21,607 nucleotides of DNA from CAMEON01 sp045643785 (GCA_045643785.1 JAZRFR010000110.1:1-21607), one strand, 5' to 3'; positions 1-6,894 are shown, counted from the first letter of the stretch. The notes: generated from the sequence alone by a model not told the origin. A program made the numbers and translations.

Positions 1-8
1 GGCGAGCT

Positions 9-205
9 CCGCGCGGACGGCACTCTGCCGTCCGCGCGGGTTATCGGGGGCTTGGCGACCCTTCGCGCAATCAGACTCTTTCGCCCCATTAAGGGCGAAA
101 GAGTCGCGCGGATAAGGTGGTGGGTTTCTTAAGGGAGGCACCGTGGGTGACTCCCTTGAGGGGCGTTCTTTTGGTACTTTTCTTTCGCCACGGAAAGAAA
201 AGTAC
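9..205. repeat. Cluster of four palindromes, non-coding
   Basis: Four inverted repeats follow each other: 9-22/26-39 (14 bp perfect, 3-nt loop), 74-86/93-105 (13 bp perfect, 6-nt loop), 131-142/146-157 (12 bp, one mismatch, 3-nt loop) and 174-186/193-205 (13 bp perfect, 6-nt loop). No convincing ORF or ribosome binding site lies in 1-252. None of the stems has a proper T-run on either strand, so they are not ordinary terminators. The arrangement looks like a REP/BIME- or MITE-like intergenic element or a structured RNA; its left edge may lie outside the window. Confidence 0.7.
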
Positions 206-224
206 ATAAGCATAACTCCCCTAT

Positions 225-236
225 AAACTGCAATTT
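225..236 (+). repeat. Intergenic AAAYTNNARTTT word, copy 1
   Basis: The core AAACTGCAATTT is preceded by CTCCCCTAT and followed by AACA. It is one of about seven copies of a near-palindromic word found at gene borders in this window; others are at 1521, 1550, 18877, 19953, 20087 (degenerate) and 21524. This copy lies between the palindrome cluster and the prfB terminator. Confidence 0.5.
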
Positions 237-252
237 AACAACCCAATGCAAA

Positions 253-281
253 ACAAGACCCCCGAAAATCGGGAGTCTTGT
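253..281 (-). terminator. Rho-independent terminator of prfB
   Basis: A 13-bp stem (253-265/269-281) with a 3-nt loop lies 7 bp beyond the prfB stop. Its single non-Watson-Crick position is a U-G wobble only when transcribed on the minus strand, and it is followed there by a T-rich tail (TCTTGTTTTG). Confidence 0.85.
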
Positions 282-288
282 CATTAAA

Positions 289-1398
289 TCAGTTCTTGGT
301 AATATGCTTCAGATACGCATTGATGAACCCATCAATACGCCCATCCATGACCGCTTCCACGTTACCGTCCTCGTAGCCGGTACGGGTGTCCTTAACCAGG
401 GTGTAGGGCATGAAGACGTAGGAGCGGATCTGGGAGCCCCACTCGATGTTGTTCTTGTTGCCCTGTACCTGCTCGATGGTGTCCAGACGCTCGCGGATCT
501 TGATGTCCATGAGCTTGGCCTTCAGCATACGGAGCGCGGTCTCCTTGTTCTGGAGCTGGGAGCGCTCGGTCTGGCAGGCCACCACGATACCCGTGGCCTT
601 GTGGGTGATACGGACTGCCGAGGAGACCTTGTTGACGTTCTGACCGCCCGCGCCGCTGGAGTGGTAGGCCATGAACTCGTATTCCTCTTCCCGCAGCTCC
701 ACCTCGTCCAGGTCGGGGAACTCGGGCATGACCTCGATGGAGGCAAAGGAGGTCTGACGGCGGCCTGCGGCGTCAAAGGGAGAAACGCGCACCAGGCGGT
801 GTACGCCGTGCTCGCTCTTGAGGTAACCGTAGGCGTGGGGGCCCTCCACCATGATGGTGGCCGACTTCAGACCGGCGGCGTCGCCGTCCTGCCAGTCCAT
901 GAGTTTGACCTTAAAGCCATTGCCCTCGGCCCAGCGGTTGATCATACGGTAGAGCATCTGGCACCAGTCCTGCGCCTCGGTACCGCCCGCGCCGGGGTGG
1001 AAGGATACGATGGCGGTGGAGTTGTCGTACTCGCCGCACATCAGCACCTCAATGCGCTTATGCTCGGCCTCGGCCTTGATGGCCTCCAGCTCGGACTGAA
1101 TCTCCTCCAGGGAGCTTTCGTCGTTCTCTTCGATGGACATTTCGCACAGGGCGATGGCGTCCTCCAGACGGGAGACCAGATCGTTGTAGCCCTCTACGGT
1201 GTCCTTGTACTGCTTGATGGTCTGCAGGATCTTGGAGGAATTGGAGGAATTGCTCCAGAAATCGGGAGCCAGGGTCTCCTGCTCCAGCTCCTCGGCCTTG
1301 GCGGCCAGAAACTCCACGCGGAGTGCCTGCCCCAGTTCCTTGATATCGGGCCGCAAGCCCGTCAGCTCATGCTTGGCTTCTTCCAGTTGTACGATCAC
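289..1398 (-). CDS. prfB: Peptide chain release factor 2
   Basis: This 369-aa protein is RF2, which recognises UGA and UAA stop codons on the ribosome and triggers peptide release. The SPF anticodon-like tripeptide is present (RVSPFD, followed by GRRQTSF), and so is the catalytic GGQ loop (SGAGGQNVNK) with the usual downstream RITH and WGSQIRSYV motifs. The length is normal for the family. The start is a GTG at 1398-1396 with a GAGGT Shine-Dalgarno 8 nt upstream. In many bacteria prfB has an in-frame UGA and a programmed +1 frameshift near codon 26; here the frame is continuous and the equivalent position reads CTC CGC, so autoregulatory frameshifting is absent. The gene has its own promoter and terminator and is probably monocistronic. 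Confidence 0.97.
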   Translation of the reverse strand: MIVQLEEAKHELTGLRPDIKELGQALRVEFLAAKAEELEQETLAPDFWSNSSNSSKILQTIKQYKDTVEGYNDLVSRLEDAIALCEMSIEENDESSLEEIQSELEAIKAEAEHKRIEVLMCGEYDNSTAIVSFHPGAGGTEAQDWCQMLYRMINRWAEGNGFKVKLMDWQDGDAAGLKSATIMVEGPHAYGYLKSEHGVHRLVRVSPFDAAGRRQTSFASIEVMPEFPDLDEVELREEEYEFMAYHSSGAGGQNVNKVSSAVRITHKATGIVVACQTERSQLQNKETALRMLKAKLMDIKIRERLDTIEQVQGNKNNIEWGSQIRSYVFMPYTLVKDTRTGYEDGNVEAVMDGRIDGFINAYLKHITKN

Positions 1399-1460
1399 GG
1401 TATATACCTCACAAATATAAATTCTACGTTATTCGGTGCTTTTTTCGCATTAACTGATAC

Positions 1461-1489
1461 AGTATACCATATATTTCGGATTCTGACAA
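1461..1489 (-). promoter_or_regulatory. Sigma-A promoter of prfB
   Basis: On the minus strand there is TTGTCA (1489-1484), a 17-bp spacer and TATACT (1466-1461), preceded by TGG as an extended -10. It lies about 60 bp upstream of the GTG start of prfB. Confidence 0.8.
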
Positions 1490-1520
1490 GAGGGAGAAGG
1501 AAAATTTTTTGTAAATCTTC

Positions 1521-1561
1521 AAACTGCAGTTTAACGGATTGCGTCCGATAAATTGCAATTT
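1521..1561. repeat. Intergenic AAAYTNNARTTT word, copies 2 and 3
   Basis: Two perfect 12-bp palindromes, AAACTGCAGTTT (1521-1532) and AAATTGCAATTT (1550-1561), lie 17 bp apart. The second overlaps the stop codon of the neighbouring hydrolase gene. Both match the word that recurs at other gene borders in the window. Confidence 0.5.
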
Positions 1562-2627
1562 ACCTTTCCAAAAGCTCCAGTCCCACGTCATACTGTTTAC
1601 CGTTCATGGCATCCACCAGCCACGCTGCGGGTGATACACCGTCGATATGTCTCCGGGTGTAGGATTCGTTTCCAAAAATACAATGTTGCACACCGGGAGA
1701 CAGTTCCTCCTTCATGAAATCGTGGATATAGAGGCTGAATTTCGGTGTCAGTTCCTTCAATTCCTTACACATGTTCTGTAGGTTTTTACGAAATGCTTCA
1801 CCAAAAGATTCCTCTATGATGAATTGACCGTCCGTAGCGTAGTGCCAGAACAGCATCAGCACGTGGTCGCGGCAGCCGCAGGTAAAGAGGTAGCGGGGGC
1901 GGTCACCGAAGCGGCTGTAAAGTGCTTTAAACCAATCCAGCGTGATATTGTCGGTGTGGACAGCTGAAGCGATGTGATCGGGACATTGCCAAAGCCTGCG
2001 GGCGGTATCTGACCAGCCATCGTAGGGCATCATGGCGCCGTCCGACAGAATGGTGACGTCTTCGCACTCCGGCCATGCATCCATGATATCCCCCGATACC
2101 GCCGCCACGCCGAAGGCTCCCGCGCTCTCACCGTAAATGAGCAGTTGATCAAGGGCAGGGAACAGATCCTTTGCCACCTTGAGGATAGCCAGAAGATTGG
2201 TGTAGCCGTGATAGTGGATGGTATGCTCCTGCCCGTCAGCGCCGATGAAGGTGAAATCTCCCGTTCCTGCGTGAAAATCTCCCGTGACGTAGGAAACCAT
2301 GATCTCACTCCAATCCGCAAAGGGATTCTCCTCCGTGGTGGAGTGGAGTCCGTTCTGCTCTCCTGTCGTGATGGAAAATACCTCGGGCCGGGGATCGCCG
2401 CAGACCGTGTAGAGTCCCACGTGACCGTATTTTTCGGAAGTTTCGGGTACCGACGGCCACTTGGCGCTGTCCTCGCACCAAGATGCTCCGCCACCGCAGA
2501 GGTGGAAGATCAGCCGCTTGGGGTCTCCCTTCTTGACGTGGATGCAGTAGTCTCCGCCAAAGGCACAGACCGCCTCGGGGATGTAGATTTTCAACCATTC
2601 CTTGTGTTGCAGATCCTGAAATTCCAT
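1560..2627 (-). CDS. NOTUM/pectin acetylesterase-like hydrolase
   Basis: This 355-aa alpha/beta-hydrolase-type protein resembles the pectinacetylesterase/NOTUM family, which removes acyl esters from polysaccharides or proteins. A GGGASWC oxyanion-region motif lies at residues 45-51. The nucleophile elbow GESAG is at 166-170 (Ser168), and a QHC motif near the C-terminus supplies the likely catalytic His (about 315); the Asp is probably D254 or D266. I chose the ATG at 2627 because AAAGGAG sits 6 nt upstream; a longer reading to 2768 would run through the promoter. There is no signal peptide or membrane segment, so the protein should be cytoplasmic, unlike typical secreted pectin esterases. The substrate cannot be inferred. 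The gene stands alone with its own promoter. Confidence 0.75.
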   Translation of the reverse strand: MEFQDLQHKEWLKIYIPEAVCAFGGDYCIHVKKGDPKRLIFHLCGGGASWCEDSAKWPSVPETSEKYGHVGLYTVCGDPRPEVFSITTGEQNGLHSTTEENPFADWSEIMVSYVTGDFHAGTGDFTFIGADGQEHTIHYHGYTNLLAILKVAKDLFPALDQLLIYGESAGAFGVAAVSGDIMDAWPECEDVTILSDGAMMPYDGWSDTARRLWQCPDHIASAVHTDNITLDWFKALYSRFGDRPRYLFTCGCRDHVLMLFWHYATDGQFIIEESFGEAFRKNLQNMCKELKELTPKFSLYIHDFMKEELSPGVQHCIFGNESYTRRHIDGVSPAAWLVDAMNGKQYDVGLELLER

Positions 2628-2658
2628 GTTGCACTCCTTTGCGTGTTTAATTGAATTA

Positions 2659-2687
2659 ATTATACCATAAATTGTGTGCCGGGTCAA
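2659..2687 (-). promoter_or_regulatory. Sigma-A promoter of the esterase-like gene
   Basis: On the minus strand there is TTGACC (2687-2682), a 17-bp spacer and TATAAT (2664-2659), preceded by TGG. It lies about 32 bp upstream of the chosen ATG and confirms the shorter start. Confidence 0.85.
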
Positions 2688-2700
2688 GGTAGAATAAACA

Positions 2701-2723
2701 AAAGGCAGAACGAATCTGCCTTT
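2701..2723 (-). terminator. Terminator of the small membrane protein gene
   Basis: A 9-bp perfect stem (2701-2709/2715-2723) with a 5-nt loop is followed on the minus strand by TTGTTTATTC. It lies 10 bp beyond the stop codon of the 196-aa membrane protein. Confidence 0.8.
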
Positions 2724-2733
2724 CGCAATCATA

Positions 2734-3324
2734 TTATGTTTCCTTGTGCACCAGATCCGAAAAGTCATGAACGTTCATAACCGTATGCCCCTCGACCAGA
2801 TCGCCCGATCGAATCTCTCTGTACTGATGATCTACACAGGTGATTCGCTTCGGTGTGGGGTAGACCAATAAGATCTGCATGGCGTATTCCTCCTCGACAG
2901 GCGTGAGGGACAGTTCTTTACGGCTGATGCGGAATTCCTGCTTATACTCGTGAGGGCTTCCGGCCACGCTCCTATGCTTTTTTTCGGAGTAGATGAGGTC
3001 TCTGACCCGCCGTGCTTCGATATGCATACCGGAGGTTCTGTTTTCGATGATCCACCGACCGTGAATCGAAATAAAGGACAGGACACTGACCTCATACCGC
3101 TTATCGCCGACGGTCACGTAATAATCGGGGTCACCCTTGCTCCCGAAAACGATATCGAAAAGATTGCGGAGACGCTCGACCCGCACACGATCCTTACCAA
3201 GACTCTTCATCATAGCACCAAAGGCGAGCATTTTTACGGTATACCAAATGACCTTGTATATGCTGTACAGGAAAATGACCCACGCATAAAAGAGCAGTAT
3301 GTAAAACAGAATCTCTATAACCAT
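2734..3324 (-). CDS. Small membrane-anchored protein, unknown function
   Basis: I do not recognise this 196-aa protein. The first 40 residues are strongly hydrophobic and aromatic (ILFYILLFYAWVIFLYSIY, then VIWYTVKML), giving one or two N-terminal membrane segments. A soluble mixed alpha/beta domain rich in charged residues follows (residues about 45-196) and probably faces the cytoplasm. The start is the ATG at 3324, 7 nt after a strong GGAGGT; an in-frame ATG at 3339 lies upstream of that site and is less likely. The gene is monocistronic, with a terminator at 2701-2723 and a long upstream region holding a promoter with a dyad-filled 19-bp spacer and a second palindrome. That suggests regulated expression. 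No catalytic motif is visible. Confidence 0.7.
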   Translation of the reverse strand: MVIEILFYILLFYAWVIFLYSIYKVIWYTVKMLAFGAMMKSLGKDRVRVERLRNLFDIVFGSKGDPDYYVTVGDKRYEVSVLSFISIHGRWIIENRTSGMHIEARRVRDLIYSEKKHRSVAGSPHEYKQEFRISRKELSLTPVEEEYAMQILLVYPTPKRITCVDHQYREIRSGDLVEGHTVMNVHDFSDLVHKET

Positions 3325-3404
3325 TGATCGTACCTCCAATGTTTTGTTGTGATCGAAAAGCAGGGGTTTGAGTATGTTGCACCGCTCGGCTTGATCATAC
3401 TATA

Positions 3405-3444
3405 CCACATTTTTTGTCAATAGTTGTTTGTGAACATTCACAAA
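3405..3444 (-). promoter_or_regulatory. Possible second promoter and palindromic operator
   Basis: On the minus strand TTGACA (3420-3415) is followed after 15 bp by TATGAT, with an overlapping TATAGT only 10 bp away, so the spacing is poor. Just upstream is the inverted repeat TTTGTGA-ACAT-TCACAAA (3427-3444), a possible regulator site. The operator-like dyad is clear; the promoter is uncertain. Confidence 0.35.
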
Positions 3445-3465
3445 TGTGTTTCGGTATCTGCCCAC

Positions 3466-3496
3466 ATTATAACATTACAGTTAACTGCAATGTCAA
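3466..3496 (-). promoter_or_regulatory. Promoter with 19-bp spacer filled by a dyad (MerR-like layout)
   Basis: On the minus strand a consensus TTGACA (3496-3491) and TATAAT (3471-3466, with TG extension) are separated by 19 bp. An inverted repeat with 11-bp arms and a single mismatch (3472-3482/3483-3493) fills the spacer. Over-long spacers carrying a central dyad are the known layout of promoters controlled by MerR-family regulators. No merR gene is in the window, and it lies about 140 bp upstream of the membrane protein start. Confidence 0.5.
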
Positions 3497-3547
3497 GACC
3501 TTTAAAAAAGTTTTTCATTTTTTTCACCAACAAATTGATACAAAACA

Positions 3548-3575
3548 AAAGCACACGGCCAAAACCGTGTGCTTT
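3548..3575 (-). terminator. Terminator of the minus-strand operon ending with the PIG-L gene
   Basis: An 11-bp perfect stem (3548-3558/3565-3575) with a 6-nt loop is followed on the minus strand by TTGTTTTGTATC. It lies 10 bp beyond the TGA of the PIG-L-type gene. Confidence 0.88.
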
Positions 3576-3585
3576 CACGAATGTA

Positions 3586-4278
3586 TCAGAGCATATCCTT
3601 TTTCACCCGCTTGTGCCGCTCTCCTACGTCGAAGGCGACGGCGTATCGGGTCTTGTTCAGACATCCCCGCATACGGGCGAGGGAGGTGTAGTAGTCGTAA
3701 TAGGCGAAATCCTTGCTGTTCATGACGAACCATTGGGTATGGAGCGCCTCGCACCACAGGTCAAACCCACGGGTGACGTCTACGTAGATATAGGGGGTGA
3801 AATCGCTGTCATCCTCCCAGTTTTCGGCGTAGTAGACAGGGGCGTAGTGGCGCTTTCCCTGAATACGGTCGCACTCCACCACCGAGGCCAGGAACTGCGC
3901 GTCGGGGACGATGAGGTGGGTATTGTTGTGATCCTTGTGCATAGCCGACTTCCAATGGGTCACGATGAGATCGGGGCGCACCTCGCGGATGATGTTGGCC
4001 ACCTCGTAGCGCACGTCCTCATTGTTAGGAAGCTCGCCGTCGCAGTAGGGAAGCACGAAAGCCTTACCGTTCACCAGCTTTGCGAAGGCCTGCGCCTCGG
4101 CTATCTTCTGCTCGCGATATTGCGCCACCGTCAGATGGGGGGGATTGCCCCGCTCGCCCGCGGTCATGGCGAGGGTGAAATTTTCTCCGCCGTCTATAGC
4201 GTTGGCGGCCATGAGGGAGCCTGCGGTCAGCTCGGCGTCACCGATGTGACCACCGATGGCCAGTATTCTGCGTGCCAT
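3586..4278 (-). CDS. PIG-L/LmbE-family deacetylase-like protein
   Basis: This 230-aa protein belongs to the PIG-L (LmbE) fold, whose members are zinc-dependent N-deacetylases acting on GlcNAc-type conjugates such as mycothiol and bacillithiol precursors. The family N-terminal motif AHPDD appears as GGHIGDAE (residues 9-16). The zinc ligands corresponding to the first His and second Asp (H11, D14) are kept, but the general-base Asp is replaced by Gly13. The C-proximal zinc motif is intact as HKDH (114-117). The protein may therefore have altered chemistry or a different substrate. The ATG at 4278 follows GGAG closely and begins 11 bp after the upstream gene, so the two are co-transcribed. Family assignment is firm, substrate unknown. 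Confidence 0.82.
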   Translation of the reverse strand: MARRILAIGGHIGDAELTAGSLMAANAIDGGENFTLAMTAGERGNPPHLTVAQYREQKIAEAQAFAKLVNGKAFVLPYCDGELPNNEDVRYEVANIIREVRPDLIVTHWKSAMHKDHNNTHLIVPDAQFLASVVECDRIQGKRHYAPVYYAENWEDDSDFTPYIYVDVTRGFDLWCEALHTQWFVMNSKDFAYYDYYTSLARMRGCLNKTRYAVAFDVGERHKRVKKDML

Positions 4279-4289
4279 ACTCCGGCTCC

Positions 4290-4727
4290 TTACGCCTGCT
4301 CGGATTCCGAGTTCTTCAACCCATGCCCATGCTGGCAGGGCTCTACGAAGAAGTCGGTGAGATCCACGAACCAGCGGCCGTCTTCCAGCTTGGTAAAGCC
4401 GATGGACTTGATCATGCCCTCGCCCTCGAAGTTTTTATCCTCGAAGTAGGCCTTGTGGACACCGCAGAGATCGATGAAATTCATGGCGGCGCGCCCCATG
4501 ACGAACAGAGATTCAATGCGGTCGCGGTCGGAGAACTCCACGTCCTTGATCATGGCCAGATCGTGGATGTGGCCGCCCTCGGTGTCCATGGAGAACTGGC
4601 AGACCGCGGTGAGGTTGCCGTCCACCAGAGCGTGGTAGGCCATGCAGTCTACCTTGTATTCGATGCCGCAGCGGGCGCAGATGGCCTCCTGCTCCAGCTT
4701 GGTTTGAATGGGTAATACTTCCAGCAT
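4290..4727 (-). CDS. Hypothetical protein, GNAT-like
   Basis: This 145-aa protein is not firmly recognised. The central segment (HALVDGNLTAVCQF, then HIHDLAMI, MGRAAMNFIDLCGVHKAYFE and KSIGF) has the strand-strand-helix-strand pattern of the GNAT acetyltransferase fold. The usual Q/RxxGxG/A pyrophosphate loop of motif A is not evident, so it may be a degenerate or specialised member. A CxxC pair lies near the N-terminus (CARC, residues 17-20) and a His/Cys cluster near the C-terminus (CQHGHG). The gene sits between rluB (25-bp gap) and the PIG-L gene (11-bp gap), on the same transcript. A GAAAGGA Shine-Dalgarno precedes the ATG at 4727. The function is open. Confidence 0.6.
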   Translation of the reverse strand: MLEVLPIQTKLEQEAICARCGIEYKVDCMAYHALVDGNLTAVCQFSMDTEGGHIHDLAMIKDVEFSDRDRIESLFVMGRAAMNFIDLCGVHKAYFEDKNFEGEGMIKSIGFTKLEDGRWFVDLTDFFVEPCQHGHGLKNSESEQA

Positions 4728-4752
4728 ACTGTGATGTCCTTTCTCTTTTCGC

Positions 4753-5469
4753 TCAATCCTTGAGCTTGCGGATTTCCTTGTCCGAGAGCTTGCGCCACTT
4801 GCCCTCCTCCAGCTCGCCGAGAAGCAGAGGACCTTCGGCTACGCGGGTCAGCTTGCGGACGCGGAGCCCCTCTCTTTCGCAGAGGCGGCGTACCTGGCGG
4901 TTGCGGCCGTCGTGGATGGTGACCTCCAGAGCGGTCTCCACTTGATTGTAGGCGGCTTTACGCACCCGCGCGGGGGAGGTCATCTTGCCGTCGATCTCGA
5001 TGGGGCGGGTCATGTTGTTCATTTGCTCGGACGTTACGTGACCGTCCACGTAGGCCAGGTAGACCTTGTCCACGTTGTGGGAGGGATGGGACAGCTTGTT
5101 GGCCAGATCTCCGTCGTTGGTGAGAAGGAGCAGGCCGTCCGAGTCCATATCCAGCCGTCCCACGGGATACAGCCGCACGCCCGCGTCGGCCACCAGCTCG
5201 GCCACGGTGTGCCGTCCCTTGTCGTCGGACAGGGTGGTAAGGTAGCCGCGGGGCTTGTTGAGCATGATGGTCATCTTGGCGGGAGTGGAGGGGGGAGTGA
5301 TCTTTTTCCCCTTCCAGGTCACTACGTCCACGCCGGGGGTGATCTTCTGCCCCAGCTCGGCGGTGATACCGTTGACCTTGACCTCGCCGTTTTCCACGGC
5401 GGTGTCGGCGGCGCGGCGGGACATAACCCCGCAATCGGTGAAATATTTCGAAATTCTGATGGGTTCCAT
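4753..5469 (-). CDS. rluB: Pseudouridine synthase RluB-type (23S rRNA)
   Basis: This 238-aa RsuA/RluB-family pseudouridine synthase isomerises a specific uridine in 23S rRNA during ribosome maturation (RluB acts at U2605 in E. coli numbering). An S4 RNA-binding domain covers residues about 3-55. The catalytic motif GRLDMDSDGLLLLTNDG (104-120) contains the nucleophile Asp107, and the C-terminal NRQVRRLCE motif is typical. The position downstream of dacF and close to scpAB matches B. subtilis (ypuL/rluB). An AAAGGAT Shine-Dalgarno precedes the ATG at 5469. The spmA-spmB pair, which separates dacB and rluB in B. subtilis, is absent here. The exact target uridine is inferred from the family. Confidence 0.92.
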   Translation of the reverse strand: MEPIRISKYFTDCGVMSRRAADTAVENGEVKVNGITAELGQKITPGVDVVTWKGKKITPPSTPAKMTIMLNKPRGYLTTLSDDKGRHTVAELVADAGVRLYPVGRLDMDSDGLLLLTNDGDLANKLSHPSHNVDKVYLAYVDGHVTSEQMNNMTRPIEIDGKMTSPARVRKAAYNQVETALEVTIHDGRNRQVRRLCEREGLRVRKLTRVAEGPLLLGELEEGKWRKLSDKEIRKLKD

Positions 5470-5518
5470 ATACGATCCTTTTATGTTTTATCAGTTTGGG
5501 AGCTTGGGTAGGATCGAA

Positions 5519-5546
5519 ATGCAAAATGCAAAATGCAAAATGCAAA
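5519..5546. repeat. Tandem heptamer ATGCAAA x4
   Basis: Four perfect head-to-tail copies of the 7-bp unit ATGCAAA lie in the 103-bp gap between dacF and rluB, about 50 bp upstream of the rluB start. This is probably a slippage-prone microsatellite; a regulatory effect on rluB is possible but not shown. Confidence 0.9.
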
Positions 5547-5572
5547 ATCGAGGTGGGATGGATGTCCGGAAA

Positions 5573-6826
5573 TTATTTTTCAAAAAATCTGCGTATCCAT
5601 TCCCAAAGGTTCTGCGGATAGGTCACACCGTCTACCCCATAGGCAGCGACCAACGGCACGCTCCCCAGCTCCCGTCGGGAGCCGTTTCGGGTCTCCTCAA
5701 AGAAGCGGAGCTGTCCGAGGATATCCCCCTTTTTCACGGGGGCAAACTCAAAGCGGGGAAGCTCCACGACACAGCGGATGGCGCCGTGATCCCGCCGCAA
5801 AACGGCGGTTAGGGTATCGGTGTTCTCGGCCATGACGTAGTCCTGTGTCCCGCTGACTGTCCACAACGGCGCCGAGAAGAAGGCGGGTGTGCAGAGGGTG
5901 AGGGATTCGTACGTCCCAAAGCCGTAGTCCAGCATGGCGGTGTGATCCCGCCAGTCGTCGGGGGCGTTCAGAGTCACGGCGATGAGGGTCACGCCCTCCC
6001 GCTCGGCGGCCGAGACCAGACACCGCCCGGTCTTCTTGGTGAAGCCCGTCTTGACGCCGATACACCCCTCGTAAGAGGCAAGAAGCTTGTTGTGGTTGAT
6101 GAGGACCCGTACGCCCTCGTCTCCGTGTAACGGAATGGTTTTTCGGGTTGCGGAGCAGATCTCGCGGAACGTGGGATTTTCCAGCGCCGCGCGGGCAATG
6201 AGCGCCAGCTCGCGGGCGGTGGTGTAGTGATCCTCGTGATCCAATCCGTGGGGATTGACAAAGTGAGTATCCGTCAGCCCCAGTTCCTCTGCCTTCTCGT
6301 TCATGAGCGTGGCAAAATCCTCCACGCTTCCCGCTACGGCCACGGCAATGGCCGCCGCCGCGTCGTTGGCGGATTCCAGAAGCAGGGCGTAGAGAAGCTG
6401 CTCCAGAGTGAGGGCTTCACCCTCCACGAGGTAGATGGACGATCCCTCCACGCCCACCGATTCGGCGGTGATCTTCACGACCGTATCGAGGGGGAGCTGT
6501 TCCAAGGCCACCAGCGCCGTCATGATCTTGGTGGTGGAGGCCATGGGCAGGCGGGCGTTTTCGTTTTGCCCGAAGACCACGTCTCCCGACTCCGCCTCCA
6601 TCAGCACGGCGCCCCGCGCCGATACCCCCGTCAGGGCGACCGGGAGGGAAGCATCTCCTGCGGGAAGGCAGACCTCGCCGCTCATGCAGGATACCCACCG
6701 CGGTGCTTCTGCCTCTGCCGCCACGGGAAAGCATTTCACCGCCGTCAAAAACAAGAGCACCGATGCCAGTACGGCACACGCTGCCCACCTGAGTGTGGAA
6801 ATCGAATCATCCTTGCGCACGAACAT
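5573..6826 (-). CDS. dacF: D-alanyl-D-alanine carboxypeptidase (class A low-mass PBP)
   Basis: This 417-aa serine peptidase trims the terminal D-Ala from peptidoglycan stem peptides outside the membrane. A signal peptide is visible (hydrophobic core about 14-33, AEA near 38-40). All three active-site motifs are present: STTK (97-100, nucleophile Ser97), SAN (152-154) and KTG (259-261). The C-terminal beta-rich domain ends in an amphipathic helix-like tail (WEWIRRFFEK) suited to membrane anchoring. The linkage scpAB-ytfJ-dac-rluB parallels the sporulation-related dacB/dacF loci of Bacillus. An insertion of about 30 residues (40-70) containing two Cys separates the signal from the catalytic domain. 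The start is supported by GGAGGG 7 nt upstream. Whether it is dacB- or dacF-equivalent is unsettled. Confidence 0.9.
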   Translation of the reverse strand: MFVRKDDSISTLRWAACAVLASVLLFLTAVKCFPVAAEAEAPRWVSCMSGEVCLPAGDASLPVALTGVSARGAVLMEAESGDVVFGQNENARLPMASTTKIMTALVALEQLPLDTVVKITAESVGVEGSSIYLVEGEALTLEQLLYALLLESANDAAAAIAVAVAGSVEDFATLMNEKAEELGLTDTHFVNPHGLDHEDHYTTARELALIARAALENPTFREICSATRKTIPLHGDEGVRVLINHNKLLASYEGCIGVKTGFTKKTGRCLVSAAEREGVTLIAVTLNAPDDWRDHTAMLDYGFGTYESLTLCTPAFFSAPLWTVSGTQDYVMAENTDTLTAVLRRDHGAIRCVVELPRFEFAPVKKGDILGQLRFFEETRNGSRRELGSVPLVAAYGVDGVTYPQNLWEWIRRFFEK

Positions 6827-6894
6827 TCCCGTCCCTCCGTATGTATGTGAAGTGATAATTCACTATACGGCGGGACGGGAGATAATATGACTCT

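Noticed and set aside
304..1551. Long plus-strand ORF opposite prfB
   Set aside because: It is a mirror of the GC-rich prfB frame: no ribosome binding site, no family pattern, and RF2 is unambiguous on the minus strand.
5519..5546. CRISPR array
   Set aside because: The repeat is a 7-bp tandem unit with no spacers.
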